DNA of 42,809 bases from Oscillospiraceae bacterium (GCA_031261745.1 JAISJC010000062.1:1-42809); one strand, 5' to 3'. Counted from the first letter of the stretch, positions 24,872 through 33,477 are shown. Numbers and translations are program-made. The notes: generated from the sequence alone by a model not told the origin.

Positions 24872-25867
24872 ATGGAACAACAAGAATATATCACGCGTCT
24901 TCGGCAAGCGATGGAGAAAAAACAATATCCGGCTCAATATATTCAGTTGTGCTGTACATATGCTCAGACGCTTATAAACAAGAATTTACCTGTGTTTTTC
25001 GATGCGCAGCATATTAACTCGGTTCTCAGATTAGGCGACATTCAAGAAGATTACTATAATAGATTTATTGTAAAAAAAGGAAAAAAACACAGACTGATTA
25101 CAGCACCGAGTAAGCCTTTGAAGTTAAGGCAGAGATGGATTCTCGACAATATCTTATCAAAAATAGAAATCTCCGAGTATGCACACGGTTTTGCAAAAAA
25201 CCGTTCAATTGTAACTAATGCCGTAACGCATATTTCGCAGCCGGTTGCTTTCTGTTTTGATATTAAGGACTTTTTTCCGTCAATTAAAGAGAAATCTGTT
25301 GCCGATATATTCAAAAATGCGGGTTATTCAGACAGTGTGTCGGCAAAATTTGCTTCGCTGTGTTGTTATGAAGGCGTTGTGCCGCAGGGGGCTCCGACCA
25401 GCCCCTATATTGCGAATGTTGTATGCGTAACGATGGACGAGGAATTGGCGGCGATGTCACAACAGTTAGGTGCCCGCTATACCAGATATGCTGACGACAT
25501 AACCATTTCCTGCGACAGGGATATTACGCCGCATATGCGGGATATTGAAAACATAATTAATGCATACGGCTTTCAATTAAATGCGGATAAAACCCGCGTG
25601 TTCGGTGAGAACAGACCGAAATTTATTACCGGATTAGTGGTCGGCGAGGATATACGAATAAGAAAAGCCTTCAAAAGAAAACTCAAACAAGAAATTCATT
25701 TCTGCAAAAAATTCGGCGTGACAGTTCATCTGGAAAATTCAAATAATGCAAAATCTATTAATTACAAAGAGCATTTGTACGGTAAAGCCTATTACGTAAA
25801 AATGGTCGAACCCGAATTGGGAATACATTTTCTAAAAGAATTGGACGAAATAGTTTGGCCGATCTGA
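24872..25867 (+). CDS. Retron reverse transcriptase
   Basis: The ATG at 24872 (MEQQEYITRL) is chosen, with GGAGA upstream; the longer track start would run through the msr-msd RNA. The 331-residue protein has the retron-specific NAxxH motif (TNAVTHIS), catalytic FCFDIKDFFPS, PQGAPTSPYIANV, YTRYADDITIS with the YADD box, NADKTRV, and ITGLVVGE, which stands for the VTG motif that recognises the msr RNA. It copies the msd template to a branched RNA-DNA. No maturase or endonuclease domain is present, so it is not a group II intron enzyme. A strong terminator follows. Confidence 0.95.
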   Translation: MEQQEYITRLRQAMEKKQYPAQYIQLCCTYAQTLINKNLPVFFDAQHINSVLRLGDIQEDYYNRFIVKKGKKHRLITAPSKPLKLRQRWILDNILSKIEISEYAHGFAKNRSIVTNAVTHISQPVAFCFDIKDFFPSIKEKSVADIFKNAGYSDSVSAKFASLCCYEGVVPQGAPTSPYIANVVCVTMDEELAAMSQQLGARYTRYADDITISCDRDITPHMRDIENIINAYGFQLNADKTRVFGENRPKFITGLVVGEDIRIRKAFKRKLKQEIHFCKKFGVTVHLENSNNAKSINYKEHLYGKAYYVKMVEPELGIHFLKELDEIVWPI

Positions 25868-25898
25868 GCCTTTTTTGCCAAACCAAGCACATCGGAAA

Positions 25899-25950
25899 CA
25901 AAAGCGAACACGCGCCGTATATCCGGCTCGTGTTCGCTTTTGTTTTATTT
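25899..25950 (+). terminator. Terminator of the retron operon
   Basis: Perfect 14-base arms CAAAAGCGAACACG (25899-25912) and CGTGTTCGCTTTTG (25929-25942), followed by TTTTATTT. Confidence 0.9.
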
Positions 25951-25982
25951 GCAATTAAATTGAAATTTATCGCAAACAGCTA

Positions 25983-26046
25983 TTGACAAACGCGCTGTAA
26001 TGAGGTATCATATAAAACATATCGAATACCTATGTTTTATATGATA
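25983..26046 (+). promoter_or_regulatory. Promoter and palindromic operator of the nifH-like operon
   Basis: Consensus TTGACA (25983-25988), 17-base spacer, TATCAT (26006-26011). The -10 box is the first part of a perfect inverted repeat: TATCATATAAAACATA (26006-26021), nine bases, TATGTTTTATATGATA (26031-26046). A protein bound here would block the promoter, so repression is expected. The inner half AAAACATAT recurs behind the promoter of the opposing operon near 38875. Candidate binders are the Rrf2 regulator in this window or another, unseen factor. Confidence 0.8.
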
Positions 26047-26064
26047 ATAAGTGAGGTCAAAACA

Positions 26065-26943
26065 GTGGCAAAGAAAATAAAGCAAATCGCAATTTACGGC
26101 AAGGGCGGCATCGGCAAATCGACGACCACCTCAAATCTCTCCGCCGCGCTTTCAAAGCTCGGCTTCAAAGTTATGCAGTTCGGGTGCGACCCGAAGAGCG
26201 ACTCGACGAACACGCTGCGCGACGGCGAGTACATACCGACCGTGCTCGACACGCTGCGCGAGAAAAGCGTAGTCAAGGCGAACGACGTTATCTTCCAAGG
26301 GTTCAACGGCATATACTGCGTCGAGGCGGGCGGTCCCGCACCCGGCGTCGGCTGTGCGGGCCGCGGAATCATCACCGCCGTTGAGTTATTCAAGCAGCAG
26401 AAAGCGTTTGAGGCACTCGACCTCGATTACGTCATCTACGACGTCCTCGGCGACGTGGTTTGCGGCGGGTTTGCAATGCCGATTCGCGAGGGCATCGCGG
26501 AACACGTTTTTACCGTCTCCTCGTCGGACTTTATGAGCATTTACGCGTCGAACAACCTGTTTAAGGGCATCCAGAAGTATTCCAACGCCGGCGGCGCGCT
26601 CCTCGGCGGCGTAATCGCCAACTCAATCAGCGCGGGCTATTCCAAGGAGATTGTCGACGACTTCGCGGAGCGCACAAAGACACAGATTATGGAGTACATT
26701 CCGCGCTCGATAACCGTCACGCAGTCCGAGCTTCGCGGCAAAACCACAATCGAAGCCGCACCCGATTCCGCGCAGGCGAAGGTCTATATGTCGCTCGCGG
26801 AGAAAATGGCGGCGCACGAGATTTCACACACACCGGCTCCGCTTGAACTCACCGACCTGCGCGCCTGGGCCTCGTCGTGGAGCGACCAGTTGATCGCGCT
26901 TGAAACAGGCGTCGTCGTCGGCGGTGGTGCGGCCGGCATTTAA
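26065..26943 (+). CDS. NifH-like ATP-dependent reductase of a nitrogenase-like system
   Basis: The start is GTG 26065 ([20 protein letters not shown]), with GTGAGGT upstream; earlier ATGs lie within the operator. The 292-residue protein has Walker [10 protein letters not shown], cluster-binding cysteines C97 in GVGCAGRGI and C133 in [16 protein letters not shown], and R100, the residue of the ADP-ribosylation site in nitrogenases, at the same number as in Azotobacter NifH. It forms a dimer bridged by one 4Fe-4S cluster and passes electrons to the catalytic partner with ATP hydrolysis. The catalytic subunits are encoded in the opposing operon at 31926-34818. The sequence is close to true NifH, closer than to BchL/ChlL. 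Confidence 0.93.
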   Translation: MAKKIKQIAIYGKGGIGKSTTTSNLSAALSKLGFKVMQFGCDPKSDSTNTLRDGEYIPTVLDTLREKSVVKANDVIFQGFNGIYCVEAGGPAPGVGCAGRGIITAVELFKQQKAFEALDLDYVIYDVLGDVVCGGFAMPIREGIAEHVFTVSSSDFMSIYASNNLFKGIQKYSNAGGALLGGVIANSISAGYSKEIVDDFAERTKTQIMEYIPRSITVTQSELRGKTTIEAAPDSAQAKVYMSLAEKMAAHEISHTPAPLELTDLRAWASSWSDQLIALETGVVVGGGAAGI

Positions 26944-26968
26944 TTTTCAGTAAATGAGTTGATTAATT

Positions 26969-28195
26969 ATGAGGGTAGCCTTAGCTTCAAGGGATTCCGA
27001 CTTTGTGGCACAGCACTTCGGACGCGCTCCCGCGTTCCTGATTGCCGATGTTTCGGAAGCCGACGGCAGCTGGAAAATCGTCGAACAGCGTGCGAACGCG
27101 CCCGCGTGTACCGGTGACGAGCAGGGGCATTCCTCTGCGCAGTTCGCCGAGACGTTCAAGATTATCGAGGACTGCGGCGCGGTCATAGCTGTGAAAATCG
27201 GCAACTACGCGCAGGTTGAACTACAACGGCGAGGAATCTCCGCGCTCGAAAAATCCGGTGTCGTAGACGAAATTCTTGACAGCTACGGTAAGTACCTGAC
27301 GCGGGCAAAAAAGCCGCTGATTAACGCTGTCGTCGCGAAGAAAGCCGATTTAAGCGACCACCCCTGCTTCGCGGAGAGCGCGGAAAACCGCCACGGGCGG
27401 CTCCACCTCCCGACGAGCGCGGCGTGCAATATTCAGTGCCGCTTTTGCCAGCGCAGCTGCAACACCGATGAGGAGCGTCCCGGCGTTTCGCAGGGCATCG
27501 TCTCCCCTGACGAAGCCGTTAGTATTGTCGCGCGCGCCTTGGAGCTGTCTCCGAATATCGCGGTCGTCGGTATCGCGGGGCCGGGTGACACGCTCGCTTC
27601 GCCGTACGCGCTCGAAGCGTTCCGCCGCGTCAACGAGGTTTATCCGGAACTCATAAAATGTATGTCCACGAACGGACTCGCCCTCCCCGGCCGCGCGCGC
27701 GACCTTTATGATGCGGGCGTTCGTGCGCTTACGGTCACGGTGAACGCCGTGAAGCCGGAGATTACGGCGCAGATCGTCTCGCAAATTGTCTATCAGGGCA
27801 AAATCTACACCGGTGAGACCGCGGGTGCGATACTGATTTCCAATCAGCTTGCGGGAATACGCGAGGCCGTCGCGCAGGGCATCACAGTCAAGGTCAATTC
27901 CGTGCTGATCCCCGGCGTGAACGATGAACACGTCGCCGAGATTGCGAAAGCAGTTGCGGAGGCGGGAGCGGAGCGGCACAACATCATTCCGCTGATACCG
28001 CAGTACGAATTTGCTGATACGCCCGCGCCGACGTGCGAACAGACGGAGAAAGCCCGCGCGGAAGCCGGCAAGTACATAAATCAGTTTCTGCATTGTGCGC
28101 ACTGCCGTGCGGACGCCTGCGGAGTGCCGGGCGAGTCCGACTTTTCGGAGCAATTGTACTCAGGGAAGGTTTTGGAGACGTTCAGTCACGGTTGA
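26969..28195 (+). CDS. NifB-like radical SAM cofactor synthase with NifX-like domain at the N-terminus
   Basis: 408 residues. Residues 1 to about 110 (MRVALASRDSDFVAQHFGRAP ... ) resemble the NifX/NafY cofactor-binding domain. Then comes a NifB core: DHPCFAESAENRHGRLHLP, the radical SAM cysteines C153, C157 and C160 (ACNIQCRFC), RPGVSQGIVSP, and GIAGPGDTLASP. The end has HCAHCRADACGVPG, typical of NifB. NifB makes the carbon-centred Fe-S precursor of nitrogenase cofactors. In usual NifB the NifX-like part, when present, is at the C-terminus; here the order is reversed. It is downstream of the nifH-like gene by 25 bases and in the same operon. Confidence 0.93.
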   Translation: MRVALASRDSDFVAQHFGRAPAFLIADVSEADGSWKIVEQRANAPACTGDEQGHSSAQFAETFKIIEDCGAVIAVKIGNYAQVELQRRGISALEKSGVVDEILDSYGKYLTRAKKPLINAVVAKKADLSDHPCFAESAENRHGRLHLPTSAACNIQCRFCQRSCNTDEERPGVSQGIVSPDEAVSIVARALELSPNIAVVGIAGPGDTLASPYALEAFRRVNEVYPELIKCMSTNGLALPGRARDLYDAGVRALTVTVNAVKPEITAQIVSQIVYQGKIYTGETAGAILISNQLAGIREAVAQGITVKVNSVLIPGVNDEHVAEIAKAVAEAGAERHNIIPLIPQYEFADTPAPTCEQTEKARAEAGKYINQFLHCAHCRADACGVPGESDFSEQLYSGKVLETFSHG

Positions 28196-28219
28196 TCAAA
28201 TTGATTGCAGATGATGCAA

Positions 28220-28248
28220 ATCCCCGCTCTTACGAGCGGGGATTTTTA
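28220..28248. terminator. Bidirectional terminator where the two nitrogenase-like operons meet
   Basis: Hairpin ATCCCCGCTC-ttac-GAGCGGGGAT followed by TTTTTA on the plus strand and TTTG on the minus strand. Confidence 0.88.
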
Positions 28249-28908
28249 TGTGAGTTTTCCGTTTTCCATCTGCAAATGGCGGTCGCAGTATCGCAGACTC
28301 TCGGTCTCGTGCGTGACTACAAGGACTGCGGTTCCGGATTTTGCGACGGCAGAGAACAGTTCCATAACCCCGTCGGAGTTGCGCCGGTCGAGGTCGCCCG
28401 TCGGCTCGTCCGCAATCAGCAGACGCGGGGCGTTAACCAGCCCGCGCGCGATTGAGACGCGCCGCAGTTCCCCGCCGGACAGCTCCGCGGGATAGGAGTG
28501 CGCGAGATGCGCGATTCCGACCTCGGCGAGCAGCTCCCCCGCGCGGTCCGCCGGGTTCCCGACACGCGGATAGAGGTAGAACGGCAGGCAGACGTTTTCG
28601 AGGACTGTCAGGTTCGCGAGGACGCTGTGGCCCTGCGGAATGTAGCCGATTTGCGTGTTGCGCAGATATGACAGCTCGGCGTCGCCGAGCGAAGTCAGTT
28701 CGGTCGCGTCGAACGTGACCGCACCCGCGCTCGGCGGCAGCAGCCCCGCGATAATATTCAGCAGCGTGGACTTCCCGCTCCCCGAATGGCCGGTGACGCA
28801 GACAAATTCACCCGCGCCGAGCGCGAGGCTCGCGTTCTCCACCGCAAAAAAGTGCGCCGCGCCGCGCTGATAGCGTTTTGATACACTTTTGACATCTAAC
28901 AGCGTCAC
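28246..28908 (-). CDS. LolD/MacB-type ABC transporter ATPase
   Basis: The track frame extends upstream into the permease gene; the true start is GTG 28908 (MTLLDVKSVSKRYQ), preceded by GGAGGG and sharing one base with the permease stop. The 220-residue protein has Walker A GHSGSGKSTLL, signature LSGGELRRVSIARGL, Walker B RLLIADEPTGDLDRR and the switch histidine in VVTHE. It pairs with the FtsX-type permease upstream. LolD/MacB systems extract or drive transport of lipoproteins, peptides or small molecules rather than import; the substrate is unknown. It is the last gene of the 38832-28246 operon. Confidence 0.92.
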   Translation of the reverse strand: MTLLDVKSVSKRYQRGAAHFFAVENASLALGAGEFVCVTGHSGSGKSTLLNIIAGLLPPSAGAVTFDATELTSLGDAELSYLRNTQIGYIPQGHSVLANLTVLENVCLPFYLYPRVGNPADRAGELLAEVGIAHLAHSYPAELSGGELRRVSIARGLVNAPRLLIADEPTGDLDRRNSDGVMELFSAVAKSGTAVLVVTHETESLRYCDRHLQMENGKLT

Positions 28909-30119
28909 TATTCGCCCTCCCGCATTATCGAATTTGTGGCGATACTTCCGATTTTCACGGCGGAGCGGAGCGCGGCGAGCGGACCCGTGAGCATCGACAA
29001 CGCCAGTCCCCCGCCGAGAATTGCCGCGAGTGTTCCCGCGTCCGGCTGCAAATACGGCAGGTCGATCGACAGTCCGATCAACCTTGAAAACGGGAAAAAC
29101 GCGAGGCACAGCAACGCTGTGCCGATTACCGCGCCGGAAAGGCTGATAATCACCGATTCCGTGATGATGATTTGTGCGAGCTTGCGCCGCGTCGCGCCGA
29201 GCGCGCGGTAAATCCCGAATTCGCGCTTGCGCTCGCCGAGCGTCACGGAGAAGAGAATCGCGAGGACGCCGACGGTCAGCAGCCATAGAAACACAATCAG
29301 CGCGGTGATAATCGTGAGAAATGTGTTCAGATTGCCGGCAACGCTTCCGAGCATAGACTGCGTGAGCAAAACGCCGACGTTTTCGTCGCGAAAGCCGTAA
29401 CGAATCCCGCGTGCGAAGTCGTTTTCGCTCACGTTTTGCGCAATATTCACGGCGATGGACGAGACCGCGCCGTCACCGTCGGGGACATTCTCGCCGCCGA
29501 GCTTCGCGTAGTCGCGTAATGCGGCCTGAGCCGTGTCCAAGTTGATGAAAACAGATGTGTCGAAGCCCATTCCCGTCTCGTCGAGCTTGCCGACGACGTT
29601 GTATTTCGACCCCAAAAGTGTAAGCACTTCGCCGATTTTCCCGTCAACGGACGCGCCGATGATGATCTCGCTGTCGCGCGGACCTCCCGGCACGGCTTCG
29701 GCGAGCCACGGCGCGACGACAAAGTCGGTAGACGGGTCGTAACCTATCATCTGCACGGCGAAGTCGCAATGCTCCGACTCGAATGACGCGATAAAGAGCT
29801 GCGGTGACGCCTGACTTATTCCGTCCGCGTTCAGCAAGCGTGACGCAAGTTCGCCGTCGAAGAAAAACGCCGACGGTTCCCCGCGCAGCAACGCGCCCTC
29901 CGCTTTCGTCTCGTACCCCGCGGGGACGAGCATTGCGTCCGCGCCGAGGCGGTCAGACATACTCGCCGTGCCGGTTTTCAGGCTTGACGCGAGCAATGAG
30001 CCGCCGATCAGTGCGAACGAAAGCAGCGCGACGAGCGCGATTAAGCATACGCTCCGTCCCGCCCGCCGCCGAATATTACGCGTAGACAGATTAAGCGCGG
30101 TTAACTGCTGCGTGCGCAT
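28908..30119 (-). CDS. FtsX/MacB-type ABC transporter permease
   Basis: 403 residues. One N-terminal membrane helix (VCLIALVALLSFALIGGSLLA), a large extracellular domain of about 200 residues, and three C-terminal helices (TIITALIVFLWLLTVGVLAILFSV, IIISLSGAVIGTALLCLAFF, TLAAILGGGLALSMLTGPLAAL). The LGERKREFGIYRALGATRRKL segment is the usual cytoplasmic loop contacting the ATPase. It overlaps the DUF4418-like gene by 29 bases and the ATPase gene by one, so all three are coupled. Confidence 0.9.
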   Translation of the reverse strand: MRTQQLTALNLSTRNIRRRAGRSVCLIALVALLSFALIGGSLLASSLKTGTASMSDRLGADAMLVPAGYETKAEGALLRGEPSAFFFDGELASRLLNADGISQASPQLFIASFESEHCDFAVQMIGYDPSTDFVVAPWLAEAVPGGPRDSEIIIGASVDGKIGEVLTLLGSKYNVVGKLDETGMGFDTSVFINLDTAQAALRDYAKLGGENVPDGDGAVSSIAVNIAQNVSENDFARGIRYGFRDENVGVLLTQSMLGSVAGNLNTFLTIITALIVFLWLLTVGVLAILFSVTLGERKREFGIYRALGATRRKLAQIIITESVIISLSGAVIGTALLCLAFFPFSRLIGLSIDLPYLQPDAGTLAAILGGGLALSMLTGPLAALRSAVKIGSIATNSIMREGE

Positions 30120-30534
30120 TTTTCGTGTCCTTTCCGCTCTTCACAAGAAGGTATACAGTGTTGCCGATTGCGAGCGCGAACGATAGAATGCTGATGACAT
30201 TGAGCGCGGGCAGCGTCTTTACGCGGCACGCCATCATCGCCATATCGTCCATTCCGATAAGTACGTTCGCGAGCAGGAATGTCAAGACGCTCGTCGCCGC
30301 GACGGAAAGGCTGATACCGGCGCGCGTCTGCTCCGACGCGAAAATGAGATACGCGACGCCGAGCAGCGCAACAATAATACCGACGCCGATTGTCGCCTGA
30401 CCGGTCCAGAAGCAGACCGAATGTCCCTCGTGATGACCCTGATCGCAAATCTTGAAGATTGTGTGCGGACCGACTGCGGTCAGCGCGCCCGTTACGACGG
30501 TTGCGACTCCGCCGATAATACGATTTTTGCTCAT
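30091..30534 (-). CDS. DUF4418-like four-helix membrane protein
   Basis: ATG 30534 is used, with GGAGG eight bases away. The 147-residue protein has four membrane helices, a His/Cys-bearing first outer loop (KICDQGHHEGHSVCFWTGQ) and a second one with MACRVKT. I recognise the DUF4418 pattern, a family often encoded with LolD- and FtsX-like proteins in anaerobes. The Cys and His in the outer loops could bind a metal or heme (speculation). It overlaps the FtsX-type gene and probably forms part of the same transporter. Confidence 0.75.
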   Translation of the reverse strand: MSKNRIIGGVATVVTGALTAVGPHTIFKICDQGHHEGHSVCFWTGQATIGVGIIVALLGVAYLIFASEQTRAGISLSVAATSVLTFLLANVLIGMDDMAMMACRVKTLPALNVISILSFALAIGNTVYLLVKSGKDTKNAHAAVNRA

Positions 30535-30558
30535 AATATTTGCCTCCAAAACCCTGCG

Positions 30559-30933
30559 TTATGTGAACTGCCGGTGCTTGTATGATTTTTTAATTTTTAC
30601 GAACGCGTCCTCAATCGTGCCGTTGAACTGCAACGGCACGATATGTTTCAGCGTCACCTGCTTCTCGGACTTCCCGCCGATTTTCTGCACGAGTATAATC
30701 TGCACATCGCCCAGCGCGTCGAGTTTGGACGTGACGGCGGTTTCGTCGTGTCCGCCGCCGCACCCGCAGTCTTCGCCGCCATCGGCGTCTTCATCTACGA
30801 AGCTGCGTCGCTCGACGAGGATGGTTTCGTCAGAGTCCTGGTCAATTTCGTAGATGAAAAAGCCTTTGGCCTGACCGAAATGCTCAGTCACATTCACGCC
30901 GTCCGTCGTTCCGACGGCAATCTTGTACCTCAT
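30559..30933 (-). CDS. NifX-like cofactor-binding protein with Cys/Gly-rich insert
   Basis: 124 residues. The N-terminus MRYKIAVGTTDGVNVTEHFGQAKGFFIYEI is the NifX/NafY fold, in which the histidine of the HFG motif and nearby residues hold iron-molybdenum or precursor clusters. A loop at about residues 50-60 contains CGCGGGH, a possible metal or cluster site not usual for the family. The likely role is holding the NifB product on its way to the D/K complex. It is placed directly after the cysteine synthase gene, with only three bases between, and its ribosome binding site is weak, so it depends on coupling. Confidence 0.85.
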   Translation of the reverse strand: MRYKIAVGTTDGVNVTEHFGQAKGFFIYEIDQDSDETILVERRSFVDEDADGGEDCGCGGGHDETAVTSKLDALGDVQIILVQKIGGKSEKQVTLKHIVPLQFNGTIEDAFVKIKKSYKHRQFT

Positions 30934-30936
30934 CGC

Positions 30937-31908
30937 TTAATACCAGAAGCGGCTCTTTTCGTCCGCGACGTTCTTAAACAGGTCGGTGGAGAGATAACGC
31001 TCGCCCGTGTCGGGAAGAATTGCGACGACGGTTTTCCCTTTGTTTTCGGGGCGGCGGGCGATGCGAGCCGCGGCGAACGCTGCGGCACCGGACGAGATTC
31101 CGACGAGCAGCCCCTCCTCGCGCGCGAGGACGCGCGCCGTGTCAACGGCTTCCTCGTCCAGAACCTTGTAAATATCGCTGATCAGCGACAGATCCAAGAC
31201 CTGCGGCACGAAGCCTGCGCCGATGCCCTGAATTTTATGCGGTGACGGATTGCCGCCCGACAAAACGGGAGAAGCGGACGGCTCGACCGCGATAATCTCC
31301 ACGGACGGTTTCTTTTCCTTTAAGAACGCACCCGCACCGGTGATGGTTCCGCCCGTTCCGACGCCGCCGACAAGAATATCGACTTTGCCGCCCGTGGCGT
31401 CCCAGATCTCCGGACCCGTTGTCGCCTTGTGAATACGCGGGTTCGCGGGGTTATTGAACTGTTGCAGGATTACGCCGTGCGCGACCTGCGTTTGAAGTTC
31501 CTCCGCCTTGCGAATCGCGCCTTTCATCCCCGCTGCGCCTGGCGTGAGGACAAGTTCCGCACCGAGCGCGGCGACGAGACCGCGACGCTCCTGCGTCATT
31601 GTGTCGGGCATTACGATTACGATTTTGTACCCGCGCGCCGCCGCGACGAACGCGAGTCCGACGCCGGTGTTGCCGCTCGACGGCTCGATGATTACGCTCT
31701 CAGGCGTGAGAATCCCCTGCTCCTCCGCGTCGGTGATCATCGCGTAGGCGATGCGGTCCTTGACCGAGCCGAGCGGATTGAAGTATTCGAGTTTCAGAAG
31801 CAGCTCCGAGTGGTCTGCGAGTCCGGCGAGTGCGGAGAATTTCTTCGGGCGCAGAATCGGCGTGTTGCCGATAAGCTCCGTGAGGTTATTCACGATTTGA
31901 TTGCTCAT
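30937..31908 (-). CDS. cysK: Cysteine synthase, second copy, in the nitrogenase-like operon
   Basis: 323 residues with PLP lysine in [36 protein letters not shown] and [11 protein letters not shown]. It differs from the other copy in its N-terminal insertion ([15 protein letters not shown]) and its longer C-terminus ([11 protein letters not shown]). The reaction would be O-acetylserine plus sulfide giving cysteine. Placement between the catalytic subunits and the NifX-like carrier suggests that the nitrogenase-like enzyme produces sulfide, or that cysteine is needed for cluster assembly (inference). AAGGAG precedes the ATG. Confidence 0.94.
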   Translation of the reverse strand: MSNQIVNNLTELIGNTPILRPKKFSALAGLADHSELLLKLEYFNPLGSVKDRIAYAMITDAEEQGILTPESVIIEPSSGNTGVGLAFVAAARGYKIVIVMPDTMTQERRGLVAALGAELVLTPGAAGMKGAIRKAEELQTQVAHGVILQQFNNPANPRIHKATTGPEIWDATGGKVDILVGGVGTGGTITGAGAFLKEKKPSVEIIAVEPSASPVLSGGNPSPHKIQGIGAGFVPQVLDLSLISDIYKVLDEEAVDTARVLAREEGLLVGISSGAAAFAAARIARRPENKGKTVVAILPDTGERYLSTDLFKNVADEKSRFWY

Positions 31909-31925
31909 TTTAATTCAGCTCCTTC

Positions 31926-33461
31926 TTATACTAAATCGTTTTCTTTGATGTTGTCTTTCACGTCGGTGTCGAACCATTCCTTGCGGAGCGGCAGATTTAC
32001 GTTCGCTGAAATGTTTTTCACGAAGTTTGTGTTTTTCAGGACCTTCACGGCCTTGCGCGCCAGTTCGTACGCACCCGAATAGCCCATAAAGTTCAGGCCC
32101 ATTCCGAACAGCGGGAGGTTCGGCACGCCGAGTCTCGCCACCCAGCCGTTCGCGCCCATATGACCGCAATAGAGGTCGGGTTTGAGCTTGTTGATGATAT
32201 TCAACTCCTCGGCAGGCTGACCCGCCGCGACTTCGATTACGAGTTCGGGACCGGTCACGTCTTCGAGAATCTCTTCGACGAAGCGGTCAACATTGTGCGC
32301 CTTGACGCCGACGAGTTCCATTCCGAGCGTTGACGAGAAGAATTCCGCCGTCGTGAGAATGCGCGTCTCGCCGCCGCCGACGAAGATTTTCTTGCCTTTC
32401 AGCTCTTTTTTCAGCGGTTCAAGTGCTTCAAGCAGCTGATCGTTTTCGAGCTTAATCACGCGCGCGGCTTCGTCTTCAAGTCCGAAGAATTCCGCGACTT
32501 TCCACAGCCAGCGGTTCGTGTTCTTGATGCCGATCGGCAGCGTGTCAATGATGTACGGCGTGCCGAAAAGCTCTTTGAGGTGACCGAGAAGATAGTCGTC
32601 GTGCGTCGCGCAGATGGACACGTTCAGCGCGGCGTCGCCGAGCCGGGCGAGGTCGTCAAGCGAATTGTGCAGCGGCACGACCTTCGGGAACAGACCGAGT
32701 GCGGATACGAGACGCGAGAGTTCGTTTTCATCTCCGGGCGAGTTGGAGCCGACGTTGAAGATGTTGACCGTGCGGCTGTTTTTGTAGCGTTCGAGCGCGT
32801 CCTGTCCCTCGTCTGGGAACACGCGGTCATACTGCTTAATCGGCTCTAACAGGCTGCGCAGGAAGCCGTGATATGCGGCATCGTAGCCGGACGCGACGTA
32901 ACGGCTTTTGAAGCCCTCGCAGTGTACCGGTACGAGCTTCGCGGAAAGACGTCCGTTGAGTTCATTCACGAGCGAGTCAATATCGTCGCCGATAATTCCG
33001 GGGACGCAACCGTTGGCGATGACAATCGCTTCGGGATTGTATTCCTTTTCGGCGTACAAAATCGCCTCGCGCAGCTTGTCGATGCCGCCGTTTACGACGT
33101 CGAGCTGATCCATATTCGTGTGGAGCCACACGAAATCTTCGTTGCGCTTGCCGCGCGTTTCGCGCTGCGTCTTACGCATTCCCGCCTGTCCGCCGAAGCC
33201 GGAGCAGCAACCGAGCGGAGAGTGAATAATCGTAACGACGTTCGTAATGCTCGAAGCAATGCCGACGGCGAGACCGAGCTGGCAACCGCCCGACTGCGCA
33301 AATTTGCGGCTCTGCACCTGCGCGCAGCCGCTTTTCACGTCCTCGTTCAGGTCGCCGCAGGTTCCGCAGTACGCCGAACAAACGCCGATACGCGTTTCAC
33401 GAACCGGAGGCGCAATGCCCTTCGTAAAATTATAGGTCAGTTCATCACTGTATTTTGACAT
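31926..33461 (-). CDS. NifD-like catalytic subunit of a nitrogenase-like reductase
   Basis: 511 residues. Cys60, Cys86 and Cys152 match the P-cluster ligands of NifD (62, 88 and 154 in Azotobacter) in both spacing and context (HSPLGCCSG, ANGCVPGIIGDD). Cys283 in NVSICATHDDYLLGHL matches the cofactor cysteine (275). HCEGFKSR aligns with the NifD CEGFRG helix, but the residues equal to Arg96, Gln191 and His195 read as Gly, Val and Tyr by this alignment, and no His442 equivalent is visible near LFGMGLNFMGYSGAYELA. The enzyme is thus unlikely to reduce N2. The N-terminus adds C28, C32, C35 and C46, a possible extra Fe-S site. AGAGGAG precedes the ATG. Confidence 0.88.
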   Translation of the reverse strand: MSKYSDELTYNFTKGIAPPVRETRIGVCSAYCGTCGDLNEDVKSGCAQVQSRKFAQSGGCQLGLAVGIASSITNVVTIIHSPLGCCSGFGGQAGMRKTQRETRGKRNEDFVWLHTNMDQLDVVNGGIDKLREAILYAEKEYNPEAIVIANGCVPGIIGDDIDSLVNELNGRLSAKLVPVHCEGFKSRYVASGYDAAYHGFLRSLLEPIKQYDRVFPDEGQDALERYKNSRTVNIFNVGSNSPGDENELSRLVSALGLFPKVVPLHNSLDDLARLGDAALNVSICATHDDYLLGHLKELFGTPYIIDTLPIGIKNTNRWLWKVAEFFGLEDEAARVIKLENDQLLEALEPLKKELKGKKIFVGGGETRILTTAEFFSSTLGMELVGVKAHNVDRFVEEILEDVTGPELVIEVAAGQPAEELNIINKLKPDLYCGHMGANGWVARLGVPNLPLFGMGLNFMGYSGAYELARKAVKVLKNTNFVKNISANVNLPLRKEWFDTDVKDNIKENDLV

Positions 33462-33477
33462 AATATTTTCTCCTCTC

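Noticed and set aside
24872-25867. Group II intron or diversity-generating retroelement reverse transcriptase
   Set aside because: No maturase or endonuclease domain, no variable repeat, and the NAxxH motif plus msr-msd RNA fit a retron.
28909-29286. N-terminal extension of the LolD-type ATPase in the ORF track
   Set aside because: It is an Arg-rich shadow of the FtsX-type gene; GTG 28908 with GGAGGG fits better.
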